Source: Paenibacillus castaneae (GTDB lineage: Bacteria; Bacillota; Bacilli; Paenibacillales; Paenibacillaceae). Taken from it: 64,000 nucleotides of DNA. The stretch lies in assembly GCF_002884445.1 (NCBI RefSeq), contig NZ_KZ614144.1:599272-663271 (forward strand), written 5' to 3'. Positions 34,127 through 43,900 of this stretch are shown here, piece by piece (position 1 is the first letter of the stretch; each line of letters opens with the position of its first letter). The position numbers and the translations under genes are program-made. Below the pieces are notes generated by a model. It searched no databases, had not been told where the DNA came from, and worked only from the letters and a program-made list of their open reading frames with translations.

Positions 34127-36190
34127 ATGAAAGAACCAGTTCTGCTTGGCAGTCAGTTATATATTAATAAAGATGATACGCCTAATTACGTAAGACAAAT
34201 GGTTAGGAGCATGAAAGAAAACGGACTGGACATCATTCGTTTATTTATGGTCTGGGAGCAGCTGGAACCGACAGAAGGGGAATGGCAATTTGACAATTAT
34301 GACGCTTGTTTCGATGAAGCTTTGTCATTAGGTCTTTCGGTTGTTCCGACACTCATGTCTGTTAGTCCACCGGGGTGGATGCGTCTTACGCAAGGGCCGC
34401 AGTCCGTTGCCGATCTGGACGATCCTGCATACCAAAAACGAATGAAAATTTACATTGAACGAATAGTGACGAAATACAAAGATTATAAAAATCTGGATTC
34501 CTGGATTTTATGGAATGAAGCTTCCCGAAGTATTTCAATGGGCCAACATGCGATGCGGGCGTATGCGGATTATGTGCGCAAGAAATATAAAAAAATCGAA
34601 ACCTACAATTTAATGACTTATCAACAGTATCGTTCATTTGATGAATTGGCGGAAGAGACGCAATCGAGTGGCGTCGTTAACGACCTGCCTTTCAAGTCAT
34701 ACGCTGAGCAGTTGGAATGGATGCGTTTCTCCGTTCATAATCTGAATCAAAATTTGATATTCATTCGTGATGAGATTCGGAAATACGATTCCATACACCC
34801 CGTTCAAGTAAACCCGCATAACTTGCAAGGGGATATGCAATCCATGGGGCAATCCATATGGGAAGAGAGCAAAATCGTCGATTTCTTGGGCTGCTCAGCG
34901 CATCCCGTTTGGCACTCTTTACGATTCCCATTAAGTCGCTGGACACAATCGGTCGGTTTCTTCGCAGACCTGATGAAGAGTGCTACTCAGCACCCAGAGC
35001 GAAAATTCTGGGTAACGGAACTACAGGGGGGAGCGTCCATCTTTTCGGCGGGGCAAACGTATACACCGTCTAAAGAAACTCTCCAGAGCTGGATGTGGGA
35101 AAGCATTGGCAGCGGGGCAAAAGCGGTTGTATTCTGGTGCTTCAATTCACGAAACAGCGGGTACGAGGCTGGAGAATGGTCATTGCTTAATCAGTTGGAA
35201 CAGCCTTCACCTCGTCTGGCAGCAGTCAAAGAAGTGGCCGAGACTCTAAGAAAGAATGAGAAATTGTTCTCACTCGCTCATCCCGAGTGCGGGAAAGTAG
35301 TGATCTTATATTCGGAACCATCTTGGGCGCTCGGTCAGTTAGAAGGAGATGGACATGATCTGTTGAATCCGAGAAACAAAAATATGTACGCGGACGCTAT
35401 GGCAGGAAGTTATTTGATGTTTTCCGATCTATCCATAACGGCAGAGTTCATAAATGATCGTCGGTTGGAGCAAGAGGGAATCCCTGCAGGTGCCCAAATT
35501 CTAATCCTGCCGAACTCGATTGTGTTAACCGAGTCCATGCTTGTCGAGGTTGAAAAATTTGCGCGTCATGGCGGAACAGTCATCGCAGATGGTCTAACGG
35601 CGATGAAGGGTGAGAATGGAAATATGAACCGGACGGTATGGAGGCAATCTGGTGAATTATTCGGCTCTATCGTTCAAGATATTGAGATAGATCGAGAAAA
35701 GCTGCGAATAACGCTGGAACAAAATGACACCCTGGAAGGTTGGTATTATCGATTGCCTCTTCAGGCAGACGAATCGGCAACCGTGTTGGGAACGTTTTTC
35801 GATGGCCGTCCTGCTATAACGGAACGTCGAATCGGCGAAGGGAAAATGATTCGAATCGGAACTAGTTTCTTTCAACATTATTTTGCGAAACCTCAGTCTA
35901 ATCTTTTATCATTTTTACGTAATCTTGTCGGCCGACATCTGTTTGAGGAGGTTAAGTTAATAAACAGCAGTAGTCAGCTTCGTTTAAGGGTATTAGGTCA
36001 TCCGCAAGGAAAAATATTGATCCTGATCAACGAAGGGGACATGGCTGAGGCGCAGTTTTCATTCAACGTTCCAGGCCAGTTGATTCCTCTTAATCGGGTA
36101 GAGAGCAGCAGAACGCTGCAATGTGGGGATCTGATCTCTAAAGAAATCCCCGAACACAGTGTTTCCATTTGGTTTTACAGGACGGATTAA
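34127..36190 (+). CDS. Glycoside hydrolase of the GH42-like clan A type
   Basis: A 687-residue retaining glycosidase. A (beta/alpha)8 barrel (about 1-380) has the acid/base Glu E131 in WILWNEAS and the nucleophile Glu E298 in WVTELQGG. It is followed by a Rossmann-like domain (LILPNSIVL, then FARHGGTVIADG) as in the trimerisation domain of GH42 beta-galactosidases, and a C-terminal beta domain. There is no signal peptide, so it works on imported sugar. A GTAGGAGGG site precedes the ATG. It is clearly different from the second GH42 gene at 37970, so the two probably cut different linkages. Confidence 0.85.
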   Translation: MKEPVLLGSQLYINKDDTPNYVRQMVRSMKENGLDIIRLFMVWEQLEPTEGEWQFDNYDACFDEALSLGLSVVPTLMSVSPPGWMRLTQGPQSVADLDDPAYQKRMKIYIERIVTKYKDYKNLDSWILWNEASRSISMGQHAMRAYADYVRKKYKKIETYNLMTYQQYRSFDELAEETQSSGVVNDLPFKSYAEQLEWMRFSVHNLNQNLIFIRDEIRKYDSIHPVQVNPHNLQGDMQSMGQSIWEESKIVDFLGCSAHPVWHSLRFPLSRWTQSVGFFADLMKSATQHPERKFWVTELQGGASIFSAGQTYTPSKETLQSWMWESIGSGAKAVVFWCFNSRNSGYEAGEWSLLNQLEQPSPRLAAVKEVAETLRKNEKLFSLAHPECGKVVILYSEPSWALGQLEGDGHDLLNPRNKNMYADAMAGSYLMFSDLSITAEFINDRRLEQEGIPAGAQILILPNSIVLTESMLVEVEKFARHGGTVIADGLTAMKGENGNMNRTVWRQSGELFGSIVQDIEIDREKLRITLEQNDTLEGWYYRLPLQADESATVLGTFFDGRPAITERRIGEGKMIRIGTSFFQHYFAKPQSNLLSFLRNLVGRHLFEEVKLINSSSQLRLRVLGHPQGKILILINEGDMAEAQFSFNVPGQLIPLNRVESSRTLQCGDLISKEIPEHSVSIWFYRTD

Positions 36191-36220
36191 AATTTTATTC
36201 GATTGATGGGAGGGGAAGAT

Positions 36221-37909
36221 GTGACCATAACTAATGCTATAAAGCGATACGATCGGTGGACGAAGTTTTTTGTGCTGGATTTGGGTGTCGAATCGGTTGT
36301 TTTTAGCGCACCTTCTGGGCATAGGACGGTACGCAGCGCTTTTCTTCATCAGCCTGCCAATCTCGTATACGATGATCATGGATATGAGAGGATCGTGTCT
36401 GATGGCGATATCGTTATTGCTGTTCGTTTCACGCCAACAGAACTTGGGACCTACGGATGGAAGGCGTTTAATAGCAATCAGGAGGTTGTTGAGAAAGGGG
36501 AACTCGAATGCGAGACTTCTAATCATCCTGGGTTTGTTGTCATCAGTGAACGGGATGGGCGTTATTTTGAATGCAGCAACGGAGAAGCCATTTGCGTATT
36601 CGGGATTAATCTTTGCTCAGCTTCAAGCTATCCTTTATCGGAGGGCAAAGAATTTCAAATCTCTGATCAATTTGGGACGCTAGGCTTGCTTGACTATAAT
36701 CGTTGGTTTCACGAATTTAGCGAAAATGGAGGGAATTTCGTTCGCTTATGGCTTTCCAGCTCTTATTTTGAACCCGAAACAGGCATAGCCGGCGACCTGG
36801 ATTTGGTGAAATTAGCTCGCCTCGACCAAGTTGTGGAGCTTGCAAGAGTTTACGGCATCCGCTTGAAATTTTGTTTGGAGCATTTTCGTACATTGGATCC
36901 GTTCCGCTCCGAATGGTCTAATCGGGTTTTAGAGCATCCGTTAAACGGCAAACATCCTAAAGATATGGATGATTGGTTCACCAACGAGGAATGGCAAAGT
37001 CTATGGTGGCGCAAGGTTGAAGCGTATGTTGCGAGGTACGGGGATGACCCGGTCGTTATGGCTTGGGAGCTATGGAATGAAATCAACGCTTGCAGCACTT
37101 CCAGCTGGTCTATCTTGCGAGATTGGACAAAAACAACCGCGTCTAAATTACAGCCATTGGTGCCGAACCAACTTGTTGTTAATTCGCTAGGCAGCTTTGA
37201 TAAGGCAGAATGGAAGCCTGTCTATGATGATTTCCATATGGATCAGTTGGCATTCCAGCAAGTGCATCGATATTTGGACCAAGGCGCAGAGTTGGATATT
37301 TGCCATCAAGCATTCCGTCTTGGAGTTGATGCTGTACAGCAGACTAAACGCAAAGATAGGCCAGTATTGCTGGCGGAGACGGGTGCAGTCAACGATTGCC
37401 ACACAGGCCCATTTCGGTGGTATCGTGCAGATCATCAAGGCGTTATTTTTCACGACACTGTTTATCCCGCCCTGTTCGCAGGAGCTGCAGGCCCAGGACA
37501 AATATGGCATTGGGATGAATATGTGGATAAGAATAATTTATGGCATTTATTCCGTCCGCTGCACAAATTAATGGATGGAATCGATCTTCCATCTGAGAAT
37601 TTCGTTCCTTTCGAACTTACGAATGATCAGGTTTGGCTTTTGGGGCTTTCCGGAAAAAATCATCTTATCGGCCTTGCAAGAAGTCGTGGAGACGATTGGC
37701 AACGATTATTCATTCAGGGTATTAAACCGCAGAAGTTGGAGGGGTTGAATATCAACCTGTCCGAATGGAGCAAACAAACCGGCCATGTCCAGTTTATATC
37801 ACCTTGGCATGATGGCTTGGAATATTCACAAGATTACAGCGGAACGCTTGCATTTCCGGATTTTGAAATTAGCAGCTTGTTCAAGATTCAATACTCTAAT
37901 TCTATTTAA
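36221..37909 (+). CDS. DUF5060-type beta domain plus GH5-like glycosidase
   Basis: A 562-residue enzyme: an N-terminal beta-sandwich (about 1-100) resembling DUF5060, a (beta/alpha)8 barrel (about 105-470) with acid/base E287 in WELWNEI and nucleophile E386 in LLAETG, and a C-terminal beta domain. The two Glu motifs show a retaining clan GH-A hydrolase, close to GH5 or related families; the exact family is uncertain. The GTG at 36221 is chosen because GGAGGGG lies six bases upstream; earlier TTG and ATG codons overlap that site. It has no signal peptide and sits 30 bases after the GH42-like gene. Confidence 0.78.
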   Translation: MTITNAIKRYDRWTKFFVLDLGVESVVFSAPSGHRTVRSAFLHQPANLVYDDHGYERIVSDGDIVIAVRFTPTELGTYGWKAFNSNQEVVEKGELECETSNHPGFVVISERDGRYFECSNGEAICVFGINLCSASSYPLSEGKEFQISDQFGTLGLLDYNRWFHEFSENGGNFVRLWLSSSYFEPETGIAGDLDLVKLARLDQVVELARVYGIRLKFCLEHFRTLDPFRSEWSNRVLEHPLNGKHPKDMDDWFTNEEWQSLWWRKVEAYVARYGDDPVVMAWELWNEINACSTSSWSILRDWTKTTASKLQPLVPNQLVVNSLGSFDKAEWKPVYDDFHMDQLAFQQVHRYLDQGAELDICHQAFRLGVDAVQQTKRKDRPVLLAETGAVNDCHTGPFRWYRADHQGVIFHDTVYPALFAGAAGPGQIWHWDEYVDKNNLWHLFRPLHKLMDGIDLPSENFVPFELTNDQVWLLGLSGKNHLIGLARSRGDDWQRLFIQGIKPQKLEGLNINLSEWSKQTGHVQFISPWHDGLEYSQDYSGTLAFPDFEISSLFKIQYSNSI

Positions 37910-37969
37910 CAAGACAGAAGTACAGCATGCGGGCAAGCGTCCGCCTTTAAATGATACGGGGGGAAGAAT

Positions 37970-39973
37970 ATGAAAAAATTATACTACGGTGCGGCATATT
38001 ATCCCGAGCTGTGGCCCGAGAAGGCGATAATTGAGGATATTCGTTATATGAAAGAAGCGGGAATAAATGTAATTCGTATCGGCGAATTTGCATGGGCTAA
38101 GATGGAACCGAAAGAAAACGAGATCGATTTGTCTTTTTTTGTACGTATGATTGAACGATTTTATAACGAAGGAATCGAAACGATATTCTGCACGCCGACT
38201 CCAACACCTCCGATATGGCTGTCGCACGGGCATCCGGAACGCATGCATGTGGATGGCAGCGGTGCAACGATGGTGCATGGAGCCAGGCAGCATATGTGTA
38301 CGAACAATAAATATTTCCGCGAGCGCTCTAGTAAAATCGTCAAGGCTATAGCAGAAGCGATCGGGCGTTTGCCTGGGGTGATTGGCTGGCAAACAGACAA
38401 TGAATTTAAGTGTCACGTGAGCGAGTGCATGTGCGAGAGCTGCAAAGCGCAATGGCATGAATGGTTATTAGATCGGTACGGTATTATAGATAATCTTAAT
38501 GAAGCTTGGGGAACTGAGATATGGAGCGAAAAATACCAGCTCTTCGATCAAGTGCCACAGCCATTCAAAGCGCCGTTTCATCATAATGCTTCATTAACCA
38601 CAATGTACCAAAGATTCACACAGGAGAAAATTGCCGAGTTCCAAAACGAGCAGATTAATATTATTCGACAATATTCGGATGCGCCGATAACGCATAACTC
38701 CAATATCTGGTTTGCATTGGATAACGAACTATTATTTAAAAATTTGGATTTTGCATCGTTCGACGATTATCCAGATTGTGATAATTATGAACTCATGCTT
38801 CACCAATATGATTTATTTCGAAATATCAAGAAAGGCCGCCCATTTTGGGTCATGGAGACGAGCACCTCACACAACGGAAATCTATCTGGATATCAAAAAA
38901 CCCACCGCAACGGTTATTTGGAAGCGGAAGCGGTCGCCGCATACGCATTCGGGGCTGAGGGGTTTAATCATTGGCTATGGCGCCAACAACGCTCTGGCTG
39001 CGAGCTGCCGCACGGGGCAGTTCTGAGCGCGTGGGGTAAGCCTACTGTTGGATATAAAAATGTACTGGCTGTTAGTGAAGCGAGAAAGCGGCTAGAGCCA
39101 ATTTTACTTTCTACTACGATATGTCAAGCTGAAGTGGCTATGACCTATTCTGATCGGGCGAGAGTGTTTTTCTTGACCGAGCCATTGGAGAATTTGGAAT
39201 ATCGCACTATGGCTTATCATTGGTATAAAGAAGTCTTAGGTACAGGTATTTATCGCGACTGGATTCACGAAGGCCATGAGTTGAAGGGGTATAAAATACT
39301 GATCACGCCATTTGTTCCTTACCTATCCGATTCATATATTGACATAGCCTTGCAATTTGTGGAAGAGGGGGGGGTCTGGATTGTTGGACCGCTAACGGGA
39401 GGACGAACAGAAGAGCATACTGTTCATACAGGGGCTGGACTTGGCAGATTGGACACGCTGGCAGGTGTGGAGACCGTTTACACGTATCCGATGAGCGGAT
39501 CAGATGCCGTTGGACATGCTTTTGGCTTGTCGGCTTCATTGGGATTATGGAGTTCTGTCTTCGAAACAAACGGTGCCCGAGTCATGGGTACAATCGAAGG
39601 CGGGGTTACACCAGGAATGGCTTTCTTGACAGAACATCAACATGGCAATGGGAAAATCGTGATGCTAGGCTCGATGCCGCAGGGAGAAGAAGGTTCACTT
39701 ATGATCCAGGAATTGGTTAGGCACTACGCTAAAGAAACGGGAATTCGTCATTGGTTTGATACGTCATATGGCACAGTGGTGGCGCCGCGTCGCGGAGGTT
39801 CTGGTGAAGAAGTATGGATTGCAATCAATATGGACGGAAATGGCGGCTGGGTTTCACTACCTTCCGAGGCTATGGATATGCTGACTGGTGAGCAATTGAA
39901 CGCAGGGAAACTTAAGATTCAACCTTACGCCTACCAAGTGATTCAATTCACTTCCGGGAATGAGTCAAATTAA
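37970..39973 (+). CDS. Beta-galactosidase, GH42
   Basis: A 667-residue cytosolic enzyme with the full GH42 plan: the YYGAAYYPELWPE start, a barrel with acid/base E145 in GWQTDNEF and nucleophile E296 in FWVMETSTS, the zinc-binding Cys cluster (CHVSECMCESC plus an earlier HMC), a trimerisation domain (about 390-600) and a small C-terminal beta domain. It releases terminal beta-galactose from imported oligosaccharides such as galactan fragments. GGGGGGAAG precedes the ATG. It belongs to the same unit as the two preceding hydrolases. Confidence 0.93.
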   Translation: MKKLYYGAAYYPELWPEKAIIEDIRYMKEAGINVIRIGEFAWAKMEPKENEIDLSFFVRMIERFYNEGIETIFCTPTPTPPIWLSHGHPERMHVDGSGATMVHGARQHMCTNNKYFRERSSKIVKAIAEAIGRLPGVIGWQTDNEFKCHVSECMCESCKAQWHEWLLDRYGIIDNLNEAWGTEIWSEKYQLFDQVPQPFKAPFHHNASLTTMYQRFTQEKIAEFQNEQINIIRQYSDAPITHNSNIWFALDNELLFKNLDFASFDDYPDCDNYELMLHQYDLFRNIKKGRPFWVMETSTSHNGNLSGYQKTHRNGYLEAEAVAAYAFGAEGFNHWLWRQQRSGCELPHGAVLSAWGKPTVGYKNVLAVSEARKRLEPILLSTTICQAEVAMTYSDRARVFFLTEPLENLEYRTMAYHWYKEVLGTGIYRDWIHEGHELKGYKILITPFVPYLSDSYIDIALQFVEEGGVWIVGPLTGGRTEEHTVHTGAGLGRLDTLAGVETVYTYPMSGSDAVGHAFGLSASLGLWSSVFETNGARVMGTIEGGVTPGMAFLTEHQHGNGKIVMLGSMPQGEEGSLMIQELVRHYAKETGIRHWFDTSYGTVVAPRRGGSGEEVWIAINMDGNGGWVSLPSEAMDMLTGEQLNAGKLKIQPYAYQVIQFTSGNESN

Positions 39974-39996
39974 TAGGTAAAGGTGGAAGAACAATT

Positions 39997-40647
39997 ATGA
40001 CGACGAGCACTCAGCTTAATACGATTATCATTTTACGTCACGGCATCCGGCTGGATATTGACGATGAGCATTATCACCATTACCTTAAGCGGCCGCACGA
40101 CATGCCGCTCTCGATCCGGGGGATCACACAGGCGAAGGAAACGGGACAATTTTTAAAGTCAGAACCAATCGATCATATTTTTGCTTCCCCTTTTTTTCGC
40201 ACGTTGCAGACTGCTCATTTCGTTGCAGAAGCTGTGGGTCGGACCGTTAACATAGAAAGCGGTTTAATAGAGATGCTAAAACCGGAGTGGTTTCCTGCTT
40301 ATCCCACTCTTATGTCATTAGAAGAGGCCTCATCCGTGTTTTCAAGCGTCAATCCGGGCTATCGACCGTTATTCGAACCGGAATATCCAGAAACGGATTA
40401 TAATGTTGGCGTTTTCGAGCGGATTAAGAGTACACTGAATGTTATCTCTGAGCAATATGGAGGTACGATTCTGATCGTCGGGCACGGCGCTTCCACGCAG
40501 ACGGCGGCGAGGGTGCTCGCCCACCCAGAATCACCGGATGGCTTCGATGGGAAGATGTGTGCGCTGAACAAATATGTTCGCCAAGGAGATAAATGGAATT
40601 TGGAGTACGCGACCACAAAGCATTTAAGCGCCGAATCGGTCGAATAG
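39997..40647 (+). CDS. Histidine phosphatase superfamily protein
   Basis: A 216-residue cytosolic protein of the phosphoglycerate-mutase-like branch 1. R14-H15-G16 in LRHGIRLD is the phosphate-accepting motif, FFRTLQTA gives the second Arg, and GHGAST the second His. Such enzymes remove phosphate from sugars, sugar phosphates or cofactors. It is the last gene of the hydrolase unit, 23 bases after the beta-galactosidase, which suggests a phosphorylated sugar intermediate. The spacing of motifs is ordinary; the substrate cannot be read from the sequence. Confidence 0.88.
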   Translation: MTTSTQLNTIIILRHGIRLDIDDEHYHHYLKRPHDMPLSIRGITQAKETGQFLKSEPIDHIFASPFFRTLQTAHFVAEAVGRTVNIESGLIEMLKPEWFPAYPTLMSLEEASSVFSSVNPGYRPLFEPEYPETDYNVGVFERIKSTLNVISEQYGGTILIVGHGASTQTAARVLAHPESPDGFDGKMCALNKYVRQGDKWNLEYATTKHLSAESVE

Positions 40648-40655
40648 CCCGGGCT

Positions 40656-40706
40656 GTAGACCACTTGCTTTACGGTATAAGTTACCGAAAGTGAGTGGTT
40701 TTTCTA
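40656..40706 (+). terminator. Terminator after the histidine phosphatase
   Basis: GACCACTT pairs with GAGTGGTT across an inner hairpin (CGGTAACTT-like arms, imperfect), ending in TTTTTC. Confidence 0.6.
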
Positions 40707-40801
40707 TAAATGAATATGATTAATAAAGTATAATCGATCTTGAATTATTCTTATATAATTTGTGGAAATAACATACTAAAATGAAGGCGTAGAGAATCGG
40801 A

Positions 40802-40816
40802 ATGAAAGCGATATTA
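40802..40816 (+). promoter_or_regulatory. Weak second cre-like site
   Basis: ATGAAAGCGATATTA fits the cre consensus except for T in place of the conserved C at position 14. It lies about 97 bases before the perfect match at 40899. Confidence 0.3.
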
Positions 40817-40898
40817 TCGAAAAAGGAGAAATGCTATGCAGTGTAGTTCATAATTAAGACCTGTCTAAGGAAATTGGCTGCAAGTAAAAAGCAGGGAA

Positions 40899-40913
40899 TT
40901 GAAAGCGCTCCCA
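40899..40913 (+). promoter_or_regulatory. cre box (CcpA operator), perfect consensus match
   Basis: TTGAAAGCGCTCCCA matches WTGNAANCGNWNNCW at every defined position. It ends seven bases before the AGGAGGG ribosome site of the giant surface protein. At this place bound CcpA would block transcription, so the gene should be repressed on preferred sugars. TATAAT-like boxes lie upstream at 40729 and 40754, without clear -35 partners. Confidence 0.72.
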
Positions 40914-40932
40914 AAAACTAGGAGGGTATCAA

Positions 40933-43900
40933 ATGTCCATAAGGAAAATGAGAAGATCGAAATACAAAATGCTAAATATGATATTGGCAGCTGCTCTTAT
41001 ATTGGGGCTTTGCTCCGCAGGGTTAGCTCCATCTCCTGCAGAGGCCAGTTCCCTTACACCCATTGTTGATGTTGACACTACGATCATGGACGGTACAAGC
41101 AACCTTTCTCTTGGTGTCACTCATACCCATAAATTTTGGGAGGCTGGTGAAGCGGAAGCGGTACAGCGCGCCAAAGATTTATTAAAGCCCGTTATTAATT
41201 TCCAGAACGTTCATATCATGGGCTGGGGAGCAGAGAATCCGTGGAAATCCAAAGACGAAGATATTGATTATTCGTCTTTGGACAAACGGATAAACATGAT
41301 GAGAGAGCTTGGCGGAGAACTGGTGATTACGTTCTGTACCGCGCCAGGCTGGATGAAGACAAGCGGCAACGATTGGAATATGGATGACCGGGTGAAAGAT
41401 GAGCATGTAGATGATTTTGCATATCTTGCCGCGGAAATTGCAAAGAACTACCCTGATGTAAAGCACTTCCAGATTTGGAATGAGTTCAAAGGATACTGGA
41501 ACGGAAATATCGTGAATAGTGATGGTACCAAAGGGAATTATGACTACATCAAATATACTGAAATGTATAACAAAGTATATACCGCAGTAAAAGAAGTACG
41601 TCCCGATGCGGTTGTTGGGGGCTTCTATCTTTCTCTTACCGGTGACGGTTCTGAGACGCTAAGGTACCAAGGCAACAATACTCATGTACCGTTCAACGCC
41701 AAAGATATGGATGCAATGGAATATTGGCTGACGCACAAAGTAGGAGCCGATTTTATTGCGCTTGACCGTTGGTTCAAGGATTGGAACAATCCGAATAAAA
41801 TAACCTTGGAAGACGGCTTGGAGCTGGCATGGGTTTACGGAAAGGCTATTGAAGATATTAAGGCGAAGACGGACCTGCCGATTTGGTTCTCCGAATACTA
41901 TTCGCATCAAAATGCCGAAGATAGCAGCCCATATGTCGGCGCCGCTATGGCATCGATTTACTATCATATGATTAAAGCTGCGGGCGGCAGAGAAATAAAT
42001 GCGCTTCTGTGGAATCCCACAGAAGGTGAAGACTTTGTCAAGCACAACCTGTTTACATCAACAGATAATGCCGGCGGCGGACAACCTACCCCACACTACT
42101 ATGTGTACAAAGGGATGCATGACTATTTCTCTGCAGGCAAAAGGCTCGTGAAAGCAACATCCTCCGATCCGAATATTGAAGTATTGGCAACAGTAGAGAA
42201 GACGATGCTGATCAACAAATACAAGTTTCCAAGAGATGTACGAGTGAACGGTAGAATCATCACTCTGGACGCTTATGAAGTTCGTTTCATGGATCCGCCT
42301 CTAGTAACAGTTAATGTAGACGATACTCATCCGAATCTCATTTATACGGGGCATTGGAATACGGATAGAACCAATACGGGGTTTTTCGGTCAAACACAAA
42401 CTTTTATTGACGCAGATCCGGGAATTGAGAGTTCAGTAGAATTAACATTTACTGGAAATGAAATTTCTTGGTATTATGCCAAAGGACTTAACCGTGGCGT
42501 AACAGATGTCTACATAGACGGTGTTAAAGAAGCAACAGTGGATTTGTACACTCCAGTTTGGGAAGGACCATCGAGTCTGTTCTACAAGCAATGGGATCAA
42601 GTAGGAACCCATACGATCAAATTAGTTCCAAAGGCTGAAAAACACCCTGACTCTACCAGCTATTATTCAGGAATTGATCGTTTCGAGTTTATTGGATATA
42701 ACTTGGCGGTAGAGGAGCAGGTGGAAGAACCGGATTCCGGGAAAGCAGAGCAAATACACTTTACGCTTACGGGACCGCATTCCGTTACATTTGATTGGAA
42801 GGCCGGTCCGGATGAAATTCATTACTGGGAAACATCAAGTGATGTAAAGGCCGTTCAAGCCGGCGAACCGGACATTGTGCCGATGTCCTCGGAAGGGCCG
42901 TGGCGAGAGGCGAGAATCACCGGGCTTAAACCCGATACGACTTATCATTATTATATTAACGAGGATGAGGAATACACATTTAGAACTGCACCGATCCCAG
43001 GAAATATGCCTGAGAAGAAACTGCCGAACGGTAATTCTGGATTTAAGTTCGTCACGACAGGAGACGTTGGTTCAACGCTAAACCATGGAAGATCTGTCGG
43101 CCCGATCAATGAATTGATTGCCAGCCTCAACGCAGATGTGTACTTTGGACTGGGAGATTACACCTATGCCAATACACAGAGCGATATGACATTCGGCATG
43201 CGCGTCGTTGAACGTCACTTTAACGATGTTATGTTATGGAGTACGCATGTACCCTTTATGCCATTATGGGGTAATCATGAATGGGATAGACCTGGGGACA
43301 ATTTAACGAATTATAAAGGGCGATTCGATCTGCCAAATTCCCGGACTGAAGCGTCTTCACCAAAGATCAGTTACGGCAAGGGTGATTGGAACTGGTTTGA
43401 TTATGGTAACACACGCTTTATCATTCAGCCTGAACCTTACAATACGGAAACCTGGTCAAATTGGGTAGAACAAGTCGATCCCATCTATGAACAGGCGCAG
43501 CTGGATCCGAACATCACATTTATTGTCACTTTGACTCATCGGCAAGTTTGGGCAACTTCATCCCGAACTAGTGATTCAACGCTTCAGAGTATGTTCAGAA
43601 ATTTTGCGAAAAAATATCCTAAGTATGTACTGCATTTGAATGGCCACAACCATAATTATGAACGGACTAATCCGGAAGTAACCGATGGGGTTGTCTTTAT
43701 TACGGTAGGAACCGGCGGTGTAGATCTTAATGGGCCCCCAATCGTAGATGGTTGCATATGGTCGGAATGTCCTGCTCCAGACTGGTCAGCTGAGCGATTC
43801 TATCAATGGGGAGCACTACAATTAACCTTCGAAGAAGATAAAATTGCAGGCGAATTTTATTGCGGTCCATCCGGAGGGTTTATGAACGCCGAACAAAGAT

